From assembly GCF_900101395.1 (NCBI RefSeq), contig NZ_FMZO01000011.1, forward strand, positions 1 through 64,000: a stretch of DNA of 64,000 nt, in the 5' to 3' direction. The stretch comes from Niabella drilacis (GTDB lineage: Bacteria > Bacteroidota > Bacteroidia > Chitinophagales > Chitinophagaceae). The notes below the pieces were generated by a model. The model was not told the origin of the DNA. It saw only the letters and a list, made by a program, of their open reading frames with translations, and did not search any database. Position 1 is the first letter of the stretch. Each line of letters begins with the position of its first letter. Both the position numbers and the translations under genes were made by a program. Shown piece by piece: positions 52,819 to 62,400 of the stretch.

Positions 52819-54354
52819 ATGAATTTTGACGGACCTTTTATTCTGATCCTGGTAGGAGCACTGATCCTGTTTGTGACCATTGTATCGCTGATCTCCCGCT
52901 ACAAACGCTGTCCTTCTGACAAGATCCTGGTCATTTATGGTAAAACAGGCGGCAGCTCTGCGCGCTGTGTACACGGCGGCGGTGCCTTTATATGGCCGGT
53001 GATCCAGGATTTCGCATACCTGGATCTGAAGCCTATTTCTATTGAAGCCAACCTCACCAATGCCCTTTCCCGCCAGAACATCCGCGTAGATGTGCCCTGC
53101 CGGTTCACTATTGCTATTTCAACAGAGCCTGATAGTATGGGCAATGCGGCGGAACGCCTGCTGGGCCTGAGCCCGGAGCAGATACAGGAACTGTCCAAAG
53201 ATATTCTGTTCGGACAGTTGCGTCTTGTAATTGCCACGATGACCATCGAGGAGATTAATTCCGACCGGGATAAATTCCTGGATAATATCTCCAAGAATGT
53301 TGACACCGAACTGAAGAAGATCGGTCTGAAGCTCATCAACGTAAACGTAACGGATATCCGGGATGAGTCCGGCTATATTGAAGCATTGGGTAAAGAAGCG
53401 GCGGCAAAAGCCATCAACGAAGCCATCGTGAGCGTAGCCGAGCAAACCAAGATCGGGGAAACGGGAAAAGCTGTTGCCGACAGGGAAAAAGATACCCAGA
53501 TTGCGGAAACCACCCGTGACCGGGATGTAAAGATCGCCATTACCCAAAAAGATAAAGAGATCAGCATTGCTGCTGCCGGCAAGGACGAGGCCATTGGTAA
53601 AGCCGAGGCAGAAAGGGATGCACGGATCGCTACCTCTATGGCCAATTCACTGGCTGTTAAAGGGGAGAATGATGCCAAGATCACTATTGCCAACTCAGAC
53701 GCAGTGCGGCGGGAGAAAGAGGCGGAGGCCCTGAAAATTGCGGTAACCGCAGAAAAAGTACAATCTGCAAAAGCGCTGGAGGAGTCTTACCTTGCTGAGC
53801 AGAAAGCGGAGCAGGCACGTGCGGAAAGAGAACGCTCCACGCAAAATGCCAACGTGGTGATACCGGCGCAGATCGCCAAGCAAAAAGCCATCATCGATGC
53901 AGAGGCAGAAGCGGAGCGGATCCGTCTGAGAGCGAAGGGAGAGGCCGACGCGATCTTTGCAAAAATGGAAGCAGAAGCCAAGGGTTTGTTTGAGATCCTG
54001 ACCAAACAGGCAGATGGTTATGATAAGGTGGTAAAAGCTGCAGGGGGCGATTCTACCAATGCCTTCCAGCTGCTGCTGCTTGAAAAATTGCCGGACCTGG
54101 TGCGTACACAGGTTGAGGCTGTTAAGAATATCAAGATCGACAAAGTGACCGTATGGGATGGAGGCGCCGGCGAAAACGGGAACGGCTCAACTGCAAATTT
54201 TGTACAGGGCCTGATGAAATCGGTGCCGCCGCTCAATGACCTGTTCAATATGGCCGGCCTGAATCTTCCCAGCTATTTAAAAGGAGCAGATCTTAAGAAC
54301 AAGGATCTTCCTGCCAAAGAGCATCCGGGGGAAGAAGCCGGTCATAACGGATAA
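52819..54354 (+). CDS. Flotillin-family protein (SPFH domain)
   Basis: A 511-residue membrane-anchored scaffold protein. An N-terminal helix ('FILILVGALILFVTIVSLI') precedes the SPFH/band 7 domain (about 30-205, with 'RCVHGGGAFIWPVIQDFAYLDLKP' in parts). A long coiled-coil region (about 205-400) is rich in Glu-Ala repeats typical of flotillins ('AEAERIRLRAKGEADAIFAKMEAEAKG' in parts). The C-terminus holds an oligomerisation part and a Pro/Leu-rich tail. It organises membrane domains together with the NfeD-like protein. Confidence 0.92.
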   Translation: MNFDGPFILILVGALILFVTIVSLISRYKRCPSDKILVIYGKTGGSSARCVHGGGAFIWPVIQDFAYLDLKPISIEANLTNALSRQNIRVDVPCRFTIAISTEPDSMGNAAERLLGLSPEQIQELSKDILFGQLRLVIATMTIEEINSDRDKFLDNISKNVDTELKKIGLKLINVNVTDIRDESGYIEALGKEAAAKAINEAIVSVAEQTKIGETGKAVADREKDTQIAETTRDRDVKIAITQKDKEISIAAAGKDEAIGKAEAERDARIATSMANSLAVKGENDAKITIANSDAVRREKEAEALKIAVTAEKVQSAKALEESYLAEQKAEQARAERERSTQNANVVIPAQIAKQKAIIDAEAEAERIRLRAKGEADAIFAKMEAEAKGLFEILTKQADGYDKVVKAAGGDSTNAFQLLLLEKLPDLVRTQVEAVKNIKIDKVTVWDGGAGENGNGSTANFVQGLMKSVPPLNDLFNMAGLNLPSYLKGADLKNKDLPAKEHPGEEAGHNG

Positions 54355-54417
54355 CAGCATCCCTCCGGGACCATATCAGAAATGCATAGCGGCGCTGATC
54401 CCGGACGATGTTATTGT

Positions 54418-54467
54418 ACAGCTCCTGGTTCATCCATTGGTGGATCAGGAGCTGTTATCTTTTAAGG
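54418..54467 (+). terminator. Terminator after flotillin
   Basis: ACAGCTCCTG (54418-54427) pairs with CAGGAGCTGT (54446-54455); the inner CATCCA/TGGAT also pairs. It is followed by TATCTTTT. It lies about 65 bases after the flotillin stop. Confidence 0.75.
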
Positions 54468-54471
54468 GTGT

Positions 54472-54502
54472 TTTGATACCGTCAAAAAGAATCCTATCTT
54501 TA
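54472..54502 (+). promoter_or_regulatory. Promoter of the Gfo/Idh/MocA gene
   Basis: TTTG (54472-54475), exactly 19 bases, then TATCTTTA (54495-54502), seven of eight bases of the -7 consensus. The leader would be about 60 bases. It lies just after the flotillin terminator. Confidence 0.6.
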
Positions 54503-54570
54503 ATCCGGTCTCTTTTGAGCGCCACCCAATAACGCGATCAGTAATTGCCATCATATTCAATCCTCCTCCT

Positions 54571-55887
54571 ATGTATACCCGGAAGAAGTTTATCAGGAAT
54601 GTATTTATGGGTGCCGTAGCCGCATCGGCGCTTCCCAAATCATCACCGGGAGCCTCTGTACCAACGGCTGTGGCTCCGAAAGACCGGGTACGCCTGGCCG
54701 TTATCGGCAAAGGCAATATGGGATCCAGTGATCTGCAGACAGCACTGTCTACCGGCATGGCTACACTGGCCGGTGTCTGTGATATATTTGACAAAAACCT
54801 GGATGCATTGCGGCAACAGGAGGGCAAAGGAGTGCTGTTTACAAAAGACTACCGCGAGATCCTGGACCGCAAAGATATTGATGCGGTGATCATCGGCACC
54901 CCGGATCACTGGCATCAGAAGATCGCCATTGAAGCGATGAAGGCGGGGAAGGACGTTTATTGTGAGAAACCGGTGATTCATTCGTTGCAGGAAGGCCGGG
55001 CGCTGGTGGAAGCGCAGGAAAAAACCGGGCGCATTTTCCAGATGGGGAGCCAGGGTATGTCGTCCTGGGGAAACCAGCTGGCCAAAAAGATGGTGGAAGA
55101 AGGGTTTATTGGTGCCGTAAGCCAGGTTGACGGACAGTTCACTGCAGCCCCTTCCTCTTTAAAGCCCTTTGTAGCTCCGCCGGAAGCGAATGAGAAAACG
55201 ATCTGGTGGAACCGTTTCCTGGGGAGCGCGCCCAAACATGCTTTTGATGCGCAGCGTTTTTTACAATGGAGAAGCTGGAGCGATTATGGCACCGGTGTGG
55301 CAGGTGACCTTTTTGTGCACGTGATAGCAAGCACTCATTTTATCATGAACGCAGCCGGGCCGGAAAAGGCCTACAGTACAGGAGGGATCCGGTATTATAC
55401 CAATAATTCGAGAGACACGCCGGACCTGCTGCTGGGTTACCTCGATTACCCGGACCAGGATAAAAAAGGCGCATTTACGCTTTCTCTTTCCGCCAATCTT
55501 GCGGATGGGGTTTCAAAGAAATGGGGCAGCACTGATTTTACGATAAAAGGAGCAGGGGGATCACTGACCGTGGGGTGGGACAAAGTGGTGCTTAAAACCA
55601 ACGGGAAGACGGACACTGGATTGTTTGGCCGCCTGAAGGAATTGCTGACATCGGCCCCGGTCAAGGTTTCGGATAATGAATATGAATTCAATGTTGGTGC
55701 AGGAAACAGAGGCGCCCATCACGATCATTTTGTAAACTTCCTCTCCGCTATCCGGAATGGTGGTAAAACAATTGCAGATACCCGGTTCGGAGTACAGGCT
55801 TCTGCAGCATCGCTGTTGTGTTATGAAAGTTATCTGAAGCAGAAAGCGCTTGCCTGGGATCCCCGGCTATGGAAGCTCAGGTCTTAA
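54571..55887 (+). CDS. Gfo/Idh/MocA-family oxidoreductase (exported)
   Basis: A 438-residue NAD(P)-dependent oxidoreductase of the Gfo/Idh/MocA family. The leader 'TRKKFIRNVFMGAVAASALP' resembles a Tat signal, so it is probably exported with its cofactor. 'RVRLAVIGKGNMGSSDLQTAL' is the Rossmann loop, 'AVIIGTPDHWHQKIAIEAMKAGKDVYCEKPVIHS' (in parts) carries the family EKP motif, and 'HDHFVNFLSAIRNGGKTIAD' is the usual C-terminal motif. Exported members can oxidise or rearrange glycosides; a role with the 9-18 kb carbohydrate block is possible but only inferred. It is a single-gene unit. Confidence 0.87.
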   Translation: MYTRKKFIRNVFMGAVAASALPKSSPGASVPTAVAPKDRVRLAVIGKGNMGSSDLQTALSTGMATLAGVCDIFDKNLDALRQQEGKGVLFTKDYREILDRKDIDAVIIGTPDHWHQKIAIEAMKAGKDVYCEKPVIHSLQEGRALVEAQEKTGRIFQMGSQGMSSWGNQLAKKMVEEGFIGAVSQVDGQFTAAPSSLKPFVAPPEANEKTIWWNRFLGSAPKHAFDAQRFLQWRSWSDYGTGVAGDLFVHVIASTHFIMNAAGPEKAYSTGGIRYYTNNSRDTPDLLLGYLDYPDQDKKGAFTLSLSANLADGVSKKWGSTDFTIKGAGGSLTVGWDKVVLKTNGKTDTGLFGRLKELLTSAPVKVSDNEYEFNVGAGNRGAHHDHFVNFLSAIRNGGKTIADTRFGVQASAASLLCYESYLKQKALAWDPRLWKLRS

Positions 55888-56504
55888 GGCGGCTGTTTGC
55901 TAAGTCGCTATTTTGTCCTGCCATCCCGATCGCTATTTCATGCACGCCGGTTAATTTTAGCCGGCAGGAGATTGCGGGTAACCATGGCAAAGGATGGGTA
56001 CCGTTTCTATATATAATTAACCGCTCATAAACCGGTAGTTACACCGCCGGCTATCGGGGCATAACCCCGTCCGGGTTTTGCCGCTTATCTTGACGCACAA
56101 GCGAACCATCGGGATTCAAATTTGCAAATTCCCGCGTCTCACACCAGTATCCCGGGCTCATCCCATGGTAAACCCCTAAGGGGTTGTATTTAATGAACCG
56201 CGCGTGAAACGCGGGGTGAATGATCAGCATCCTGGTTGAACCCCGGCCGGGGTTCAATGCAAGCCAATCGCCCATAAACCGACGGCTATCCGGGCATAAC
56301 TCCATTCAGGGTTTTGCCGCTTATCTTGACGCACATGCGATCGCTATCGGGATGGTTCCGGCATCTGAAAGATGGTTTCCGTCTGGTTGAGGCTGATCCG
56401 CTGCGGACAGAACAACAATGCGCCCTAAGCGACTTTCGGTACAGCTCGCTGCCAGGCATATTATTACTGTTCCCGCTCTGCAGGAGATCAATACCTGGGA
56501 TCTG
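55888..56504. other. Non-coding cluster of hairpins
   Basis: 617 bases without a supported gene. Perfect or near-perfect hairpins follow one another: GGGG/CCCC near 56057-56070, AACCCC-TAA-GGGGTT near 56170-56186, CCGCG/CGCGG near 56198-56216 and a 20-bp palindrome TGAACCCCGGCCGGGGTTCA near 56234-56256. A partial direct repeat sharing gggttttgccgcttatcttg (near 56074 and 56310) brackets the block. The pattern recalls REP/BIME-like elements. No transposase is nearby. Confidence 0.6.
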
Positions 56505-57548
56505 TTATACCACACGGATCAGCACATTGCTGTCCGCTGCCTCCAGCCATCCAAAAGGTACCAGGTTATAGCCCTGTTCCTGCATCAGTTGTTCAAAGTC
56601 CCGGGCTCCGTCTCCTTCCACGGCTACCAGCAGGCCGCCGCTGGTTTGCGGATCTGCCAGTATCTGTTGCTGGCGTTCTGTAACCGGCCCAATCTTCATT
56701 CCATAGCTGCTCCAGTTGCGCTGGGTTCCGCCAGGAACACAACCCTGGTCAAGATAGGAAGTAATAGCGGGGATCACCGGTACGCTGTCAAATGCTACTA
56801 CTGCAGAAAGCCCGCTGCCGGCACACATTTCGGCCAGGTGCCCCAGAAGCCCGAAGCCGGTTACATCGGTCATTGCCTTAACACTGTCCAGCCGGCCCAG
56901 CAGTGCTCCGGGTTTGTTGAGGGTGGTCATCGTTTTTAGAGCGATAGCAGCATCTTCCGGCTGCAGCAGCCCGCGCTTTTGCGCGGTAGACAGGATTCCC
57001 ACCCCCAGGGGCTTGGTAAGATATAAGCGGCAACCCGCAGTGGCCGTAGCATTTTGTTTCAAATGCGGCAGGTCTACCAGCCCGTTTACGGCAAGCCCGA
57101 AAACCGGTTCGGGGCAATCGATACTGTGTCCGCCTGCCAGTGTAATGCCCGCATCCGCACATACCGCCCTGGCACCTTCCAGCACCCGGCCGGCAACTTC
57201 GGGTGGCAGCTGGTTAATGGGCCAGCCGAGGATGGCGATGGCCAGTACCGGGTTGCCGCCCATGGCATATACATCACTGATCGCATTGGTAGCGGCAATG
57301 CGTCCAAAATCGTATGCATCATCCACTATCGGCATGAAGAAATCTGTAGTGGAAATAAGGGCGGTGCCATTGCCCAGGTCCAGCACCGCGGCATCATCAC
57401 GTTTGTCATTGCCTACCAGCAGCCTTGGATCAGCCTGGGGTACAGGAGCTGCAGTATGTAATATTTTATCCAGCAGGGCGGGGCTGATCTTGCAGCCGCA
57501 ACCGGCACCGTGCGAGTATTGGGTAAGTTTGTATGTTGTTGTTTCCAT
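56505..57548 (-). CDS. selD: Selenide, water dikinase (SelD)
   Basis: A 347-residue enzyme that makes selenophosphate from selenide and ATP. The N-terminus '[19 protein letters not shown]' has Cys17 and Lys20, which match the catalytic pair of E. coli SelD, so this is the Cys form, not a selenoprotein. '[25 protein letters not shown]' (in parts), '[22 protein letters not shown]' (in parts) and '[10 protein letters not shown]' are conserved. It lies before mnmH with 60 bases between and the same direction. Selenophosphate is therefore most likely used for tRNA here. Confidence 0.94.
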   Translation of the reverse strand: METTTYKLTQYSHGAGCGCKISPALLDKILHTAAPVPQADPRLLVGNDKRDDAAVLDLGNGTALISTTDFFMPIVDDAYDFGRIAATNAISDVYAMGGNPVLAIAILGWPINQLPPEVAGRVLEGARAVCADAGITLAGGHSIDCPEPVFGLAVNGLVDLPHLKQNATATAGCRLYLTKPLGVGILSTAQKRGLLQPEDAAIALKTMTTLNKPGALLGRLDSVKAMTDVTGFGLLGHLAEMCAGSGLSAVVAFDSVPVIPAITSYLDQGCVPGGTQRNWSSYGMKIGPVTERQQQILADPQTSGGLLVAVEGDGARDFEQLMQEQGYNLVPFGWLEAADSNVLIRVV

Positions 57549-57607
57549 TATTAAAAAATTCCGGTTAAAGTTTACCGTTTAGCGCTGATCGTTCCGTGGT
57601 ATCCAGA

Positions 57608-58636
57608 TTATTTTAGTGAAGCAGCAAGTGCAGCCAGCAGCCGGCTATCAGCGGCCATATCGTTTCCCGATGCTACCAGTCCAAATACTTTGCCTGCAGG
57701 GCGCATCCCCAATCCCTTGCGGTAGGCTTTATCATAATAGACCAGCGCGATCCGGATAAAATCAGCCATACGTCCTTCACGAATGGCGGCAATGGCTTCT
57801 TTGGTCTGAACCGGCCCCAGGCGCTTATGGATACGCTCCGTGCCCTCTACCAGGAAATCCGGGTCCAGGTGGCCATAGTCCTGCAAAAGCGTGACCACGC
57901 GCTGCTCTTCCGGCACCTGCAGGTCGATGAGTAAGGCCTCCCGCATCCGGAGCCAGAGGGGCAGGGGAATACTGCGCCTGCCAATCTTCTGGCATTCATC
58001 TTCCAGCCACAATACTGCTTCCTGGTGCATATCTTTCAGCTGCCAGGCCAGTTCGTTCTCAAACTGCTCCTGCGTGGGCTGTACCATCCGGTTCATGGTG
58101 CCATAGGAGGAGCCCTGGTGTTGCGCCAGGTCTTCCAGGTCGATGACCTGCTGGCCCTCCTGCCGCATATACTGAAGCAGGCGGGTCTTCCCGGAGCCCG
58201 TCATGCCACCCAATATCTGCAGGTTAAACGGCCTCTCAAATTGCCGGTGCGCCCACCGGCGGTAGGCTTTATAGCCTCCTGTTACCTGGTATACTTCAAA
58301 GCCATACAGGCCTAATGCCCAGGCCATGGCACCGCTACGCATGCCGCCTCTCCAGCAGTGAACGGCGATCCGCTTGCCTGGCGCTATCTGCAGGCATTGC
58401 CGGATAAACCCGGCCCATTTGGTACCGGTAAGTTCAAAGCCCAGCAGGATGGCTTCCTCCCGGCCAACCTGTTTATAGGTAGTACCTACCTGCACCCGCT
58501 CTTCGTTGCTGAACAGGGGAAGATTAACGGCGCCGGGAATATGCCCCTGCGCAAATTCAGCAGGAGTACGCACATCTGCCAGTGGCAGCGTTTGCGCCTG
58601 TTGTATCCAGTCGCTTATTGTGATGTTTTGCGTCAT
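57608..58636 (-). CDS. mnmH: tRNA 2-selenouridine synthase (MnmH/SelU)
   Basis: A 342-residue enzyme that swaps sulfur for selenium in the wobble 2-thiouridine of tRNAs. The N-terminal rhodanese domain (about 10-125) has 'LADVRTPAEFAQGHIPGAVNLPLFSNEER' (in parts) and the active Cys in 'AVHCWRGGMRSGAMAW'. The C-terminal P-loop domain has 'LGGMTGSGKTRLL'. The ATG at 58636 gives the expected start 'MTQNITISDWIQQAQTLPLADVRT' (in parts); the 56 codons before it are unsupported. It forms a unit with selD. Confidence 0.94.
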   Translation of the reverse strand: MTQNITISDWIQQAQTLPLADVRTPAEFAQGHIPGAVNLPLFSNEERVQVGTTYKQVGREEAILLGFELTGTKWAGFIRQCLQIAPGKRIAVHCWRGGMRSGAMAWALGLYGFEVYQVTGGYKAYRRWAHRQFERPFNLQILGGMTGSGKTRLLQYMRQEGQQVIDLEDLAQHQGSSYGTMNRMVQPTQEQFENELAWQLKDMHQEAVLWLEDECQKIGRRSIPLPLWLRMREALLIDLQVPEEQRVVTLLQDYGHLDPDFLVEGTERIHKRLGPVQTKEAIAAIREGRMADFIRIALVYYDKAYRKGLGMRPAGKVFGLVASGNDMAADSRLLAALAASLK

Positions 58637-58769
58637 ATTTTCCGCGCGTAAAGGTATTATATTTTGTGGCTTCCTTTTGCCGCGTTTTGCCTGCCTGATC
58701 TTCGGACAAAAGGTTAATGGCAGCCGTTGTGCATAAGCCCGGAGCCCGGGGCAACAGATGCTGTATGGG

Positions 58770-59330
58770 TTATACCATATCCAGCGGTTTCCGCTTTCCG
58801 GCACGGATATTTTTAAAATGGCTGGGTGTAAAACCGGTCACTTTTTTAAACTGGTTGCTTAAATGAGCCACGCTGGAGTAGTTGAGGCGGAACGCGATCT
58901 CACTGAGTGAAAGCTCATCATACACCAGTAATTCTTTAACCCGTTCTATCTTCTGATGTATAAAATACTTTTCAATGGTAGAGCCCTCCACTTCCGAAAA
59001 AAGGTTCGACATATAGTTATAATCGTGGTGCAGCAGGCCGCTGAGGTAATCGGAGAGGTTTACCTTTAATTCGCCGTCCTGCTGGTGTACCAGCTGGATG
59101 ATTTGTTTCTTAATGTTTTCGATCAGCCGGCTTTTTTTATCGTCGATCAGCTCAAAACCCAACTCATTTAACCCGGCTTCCAGTTCTTCTTTTTCACCAG
59201 GGGTGAGCTCCCGCTCAAGCTCCACTTCTCCCAACTCTATTGAAACGGGCTGCAGATGGAGCTTTTCCAATTCCGTTTTTACGGCCATCTTACAACGGTT
59301 ACAAACCATGTTCTTTATATACAGCTTCAT
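58770..59330 (-). CDS. HMA-like metal domain fused to AraC-type DNA-binding domain
   Basis: 186 residues. The N-terminal part (about 1-62) has the ferredoxin-like pattern of HMA domains, starting 'KLYIKNMVCNRCKMAV' with a CxxC metal motif and ending 'LNELGFELIDD'. It is joined through a helical linker ('IENIKKQIIQLVHQQDGE') to an AraC-type double helix-turn-helix (about 105-180): 'IERVKELLVYDELSLSEIAFRLNYSSVAHLSNQFKKVTGFTPSHFK' (in parts). The obvious hypothesis is a copper- or other metal-sensing activator. Related proteins occur in other Bacteroidota, but I know of no proven function. It is divergent from the large surface protein gene. Confidence 0.8.
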   Translation of the reverse strand: MKLYIKNMVCNRCKMAVKTELEKLHLQPVSIELGEVELERELTPGEKEELEAGLNELGFELIDDKKSRLIENIKKQIIQLVHQQDGELKVNLSDYLSGLLHHDYNYMSNLFSEVEGSTIEKYFIHQKIERVKELLVYDELSLSEIAFRLNYSSVAHLSNQFKKVTGFTPSHFKNIRAGKRKPLDMV

Positions 59331-59491
59331 TGTGTTCTTTATTTAAGGGGCTATCCGGCTTTTCTGAAACCCGTAAAATTAAGCAAATTCACAAACGGCA
59401 GGAAATATAAACCGGTAGTGATCCGCAAAAAAATAGCCGGCTGTTTATGTAATCCTTTTGTCGGCTGCATCCTGTGTACAGCTTTTATATT

Positions 59492-62400
59492 ATGAGAAAA
59501 AGAATCCTGCTACTAGCTACATTGCTTCCGTTTTGTCCGCTATGGGCACAGGACCGGCTTTCCGCGAGCCGTACAGACGGCCCGCTTACCGAAGTCTACC
59601 GCCTTACGGATAAGGAAACGGAACAGCTGCTCCTGGGGCCGCAACAGGCAACGGCTGCATTTCTGCATACATTGGAAGACCGTTACGAAACCCGGAAAGG
59701 ACCATTGAAGTCCCTGTCTTTTGGCAACTACCTCGGTGTAAAAGCCATTGGCAACCAGCTGCATTATACACTGATAGCGAACGGCAACGCCCGGCTCTCC
59801 TTTATTAACAATCAAAAAGAGTTCCAGTTCATTATAACGGATCTCACAGGGGCACCGGTAACGGATGCCCGGGTGTTCACATCCGGTGGCAAACAGGTTC
59901 GGTATCATAAGCAGGCGCATTTATATGAGGGGGCCTATCCAAAGTACGATGGCTACCTGAAAGTAATACACAAGGGCGTAACCAATTATTTTACCTATGA
60001 AACAGATGCCTTCGGCAGAACCAGGAACTTCAGGAAACGCCCCGGCATCCTGTTCCCGGTAAAGAAGCTCCGGGCGCTTTTTAACCGTAAACGCCGGCAA
60101 AAACCGGAGCCTGCAAGGTACAGCAGCTTTTTGGTGTTCAGCAAACCCAAGTATAAGCCTTATGATACTGTCAGATTCAAAGCCTATATATTCCCGGATA
60201 ATAAAACGGAGTTCCGGGACCGGCCGTTAGCAGTACAGCTCAACGGGATTTCAGGGCAAAAGAACCTGGCCGTGCTGAAGCCCTACCGCGACGGGGGGTA
60301 TACCGGCCAGTTTGTACTGTCCGATTCCCTGCAGCTGGTGCTGGACCGGCAATACAGTATCCAGCTTATCGATACGGCTGCCGGCGCAGCGGTCACAAGG
60401 GCATCCGGCACGTTCCGGTATGAAGAATATGAGCTGAAGTTACTTCAGTTTCATGTACGCACCGATAAAAAGATACAGTATCCCGGTGAGCCGGCGATCA
60501 TTTTTATGAAGGCAACGGACGAAAACGAGCTGACCGTTCCGGATGCGCGGGTAGAGATCACTGTTTGTACCCAGGCTGTTACGGCATACTATAAGAACGC
60601 TGTCTTTGTACCGGATACGCTTTGGAAGACTACCCTAAACCTGGACCCCGTAGGGGAGACGCAGCTAAGACTGCCCGACAGCATCTTCCCCGCGGCGCAG
60701 CTTTCCTGCACCGTACATTTCAAAATGCTCAACAGCAATAATGAAGTACGGACTTCCCGGCTACACCTGGATTTTGATGGACAGAAGAGGAAAGAAAAGG
60801 GAACGATCCTGGCCCGTTTTGTTAAGGACAGTCTTTATATAGAATACCGTGAGGACAGTGTATCAAAACCCGGGACCGGCTGGCTTTATACCAGGGCGGA
60901 AACGCAGGTAACAGACTCACAGCGGGTGCAGTTGCCGCTCGCGCTTCCGCTGGATTACCAGGCCGTGGATTACGAGGTAGTGCTGGATAACGGGGTAAGG
61001 GCAGAACGGTCTCCCTACCAGTTTGACGATGCGCTGGAAATAGCTGCGGTACATACGCAGAAACAACTGTACCTGGCAGTTGCCAATGAGCACCGGATCC
61101 CTTTCTGGTACACGGTTTTTTCCGGTGATGAGGTACTCCTGAAAGGCTATGGCACGGCCCTGGATACAGTGATCCGACACAGCAGCAGGCAAACGGCACA
61201 TTTTCGTATCAATTATTTTTGGAACCATGAAGAAAAGCAAAAAGAGGTAGGCAGTCTTTATAATGCCCGCGCCTTAATAGTGAAACTGGCAGCACCGGAT
61301 GTGATCTATCCCGGGCAGCAGGTACGGATACAGGTGGCAGTATCGGACGCCGATAGCCGGCCGGTACCGGGCGCAGATATTACGGCGTATGCACACACGG
61401 CCAGGTTCCATACACCTGCACCCCGGGTACCCTATTTCGGGCCGGATTTTCATCAAAGGGCGCTGCGTACATTTATCTTCGAAAGCGAAACGGCCGATGC
61501 CCGCGGGAACATCGGGATGAACTGGCCGCAATGGAGCCGGCAGCTTGGACTGGACACTATCGAATACTACCGCTTCACAAATCCGCAGACCCTGTACCTG
61601 TTTACAGAGCCCTCCCGGGACAGCATTACACAGTTTGCCCCATTTGTGGTAAAAGATGGAGCCATTGACCCGGTAAGCATTATTTATGTGGATGAAGTTC
61701 CGGTGTATTTTGAACAGGCCGGTCAGCTGCAGCAGTATGCATTCCGCATTACACCGGGGCCGCACAGCATCCGCCTGCGAACACCCGAACATGAAGTGTG
61801 GATCCGGGATTTTTATTTTAAAAAAGGCATGAGGACCGTATTGAGCGTACGGGCCGATACGCTGAATACGCAGGCTCAGGTAACCCGGCTTAAAAATGTG
61901 CTGAACCCGGTGGAACGGGACCGGCTGCAATCCTATTTTTTACGCGTGGAGGATAATTTCGGCGGCGGGCGGGCTTTTATACGGTATGATTCCACCCGTT
62001 TGCTGCTCAACCCGCCTGGCCAGGGTCTCCGCAAACAGGGCGATGTACTGGTGGGCCCCGTGCCTGCAAACCAATTGTTCTTTCAATCCGGACTGACCGA
62101 CCAGGCATTTTTAAAAGAACCGGGCTTTGTATACCGGTTCTCACCCGGTTTGATCCGCCAAAAGTCCTACCCGGGATTGTATCTCTTTGACACCATCCTT
62201 TCCGGGGCTAATGCCCTGAGCCGTAATTACAGCCAGCAGGTACTGCGCGATGAAGACGTTGACCGGTTGTGGAGCGACTTCTATGATCTGCGCAGCCGTA
62301 CTACACAATTGTTTTCTTTACGTACAGCCGCTTACGGCGCTTCGGGAAGGCTCCGGTTCTACATAGATTCGGCTTTCACCAGCCTGCTGCCTTATATTAA

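Noticed and set aside
56314-56571. Rightward small open frame before selD
   Set aside because: It lies in the hairpin cluster and overlaps the selD 3' end; no support as a protein.
56505-57548. SelD as a selenocysteine protein
   Set aside because: The catalytic position is encoded by an ordinary Cys codon and no in-frame TGA is present.
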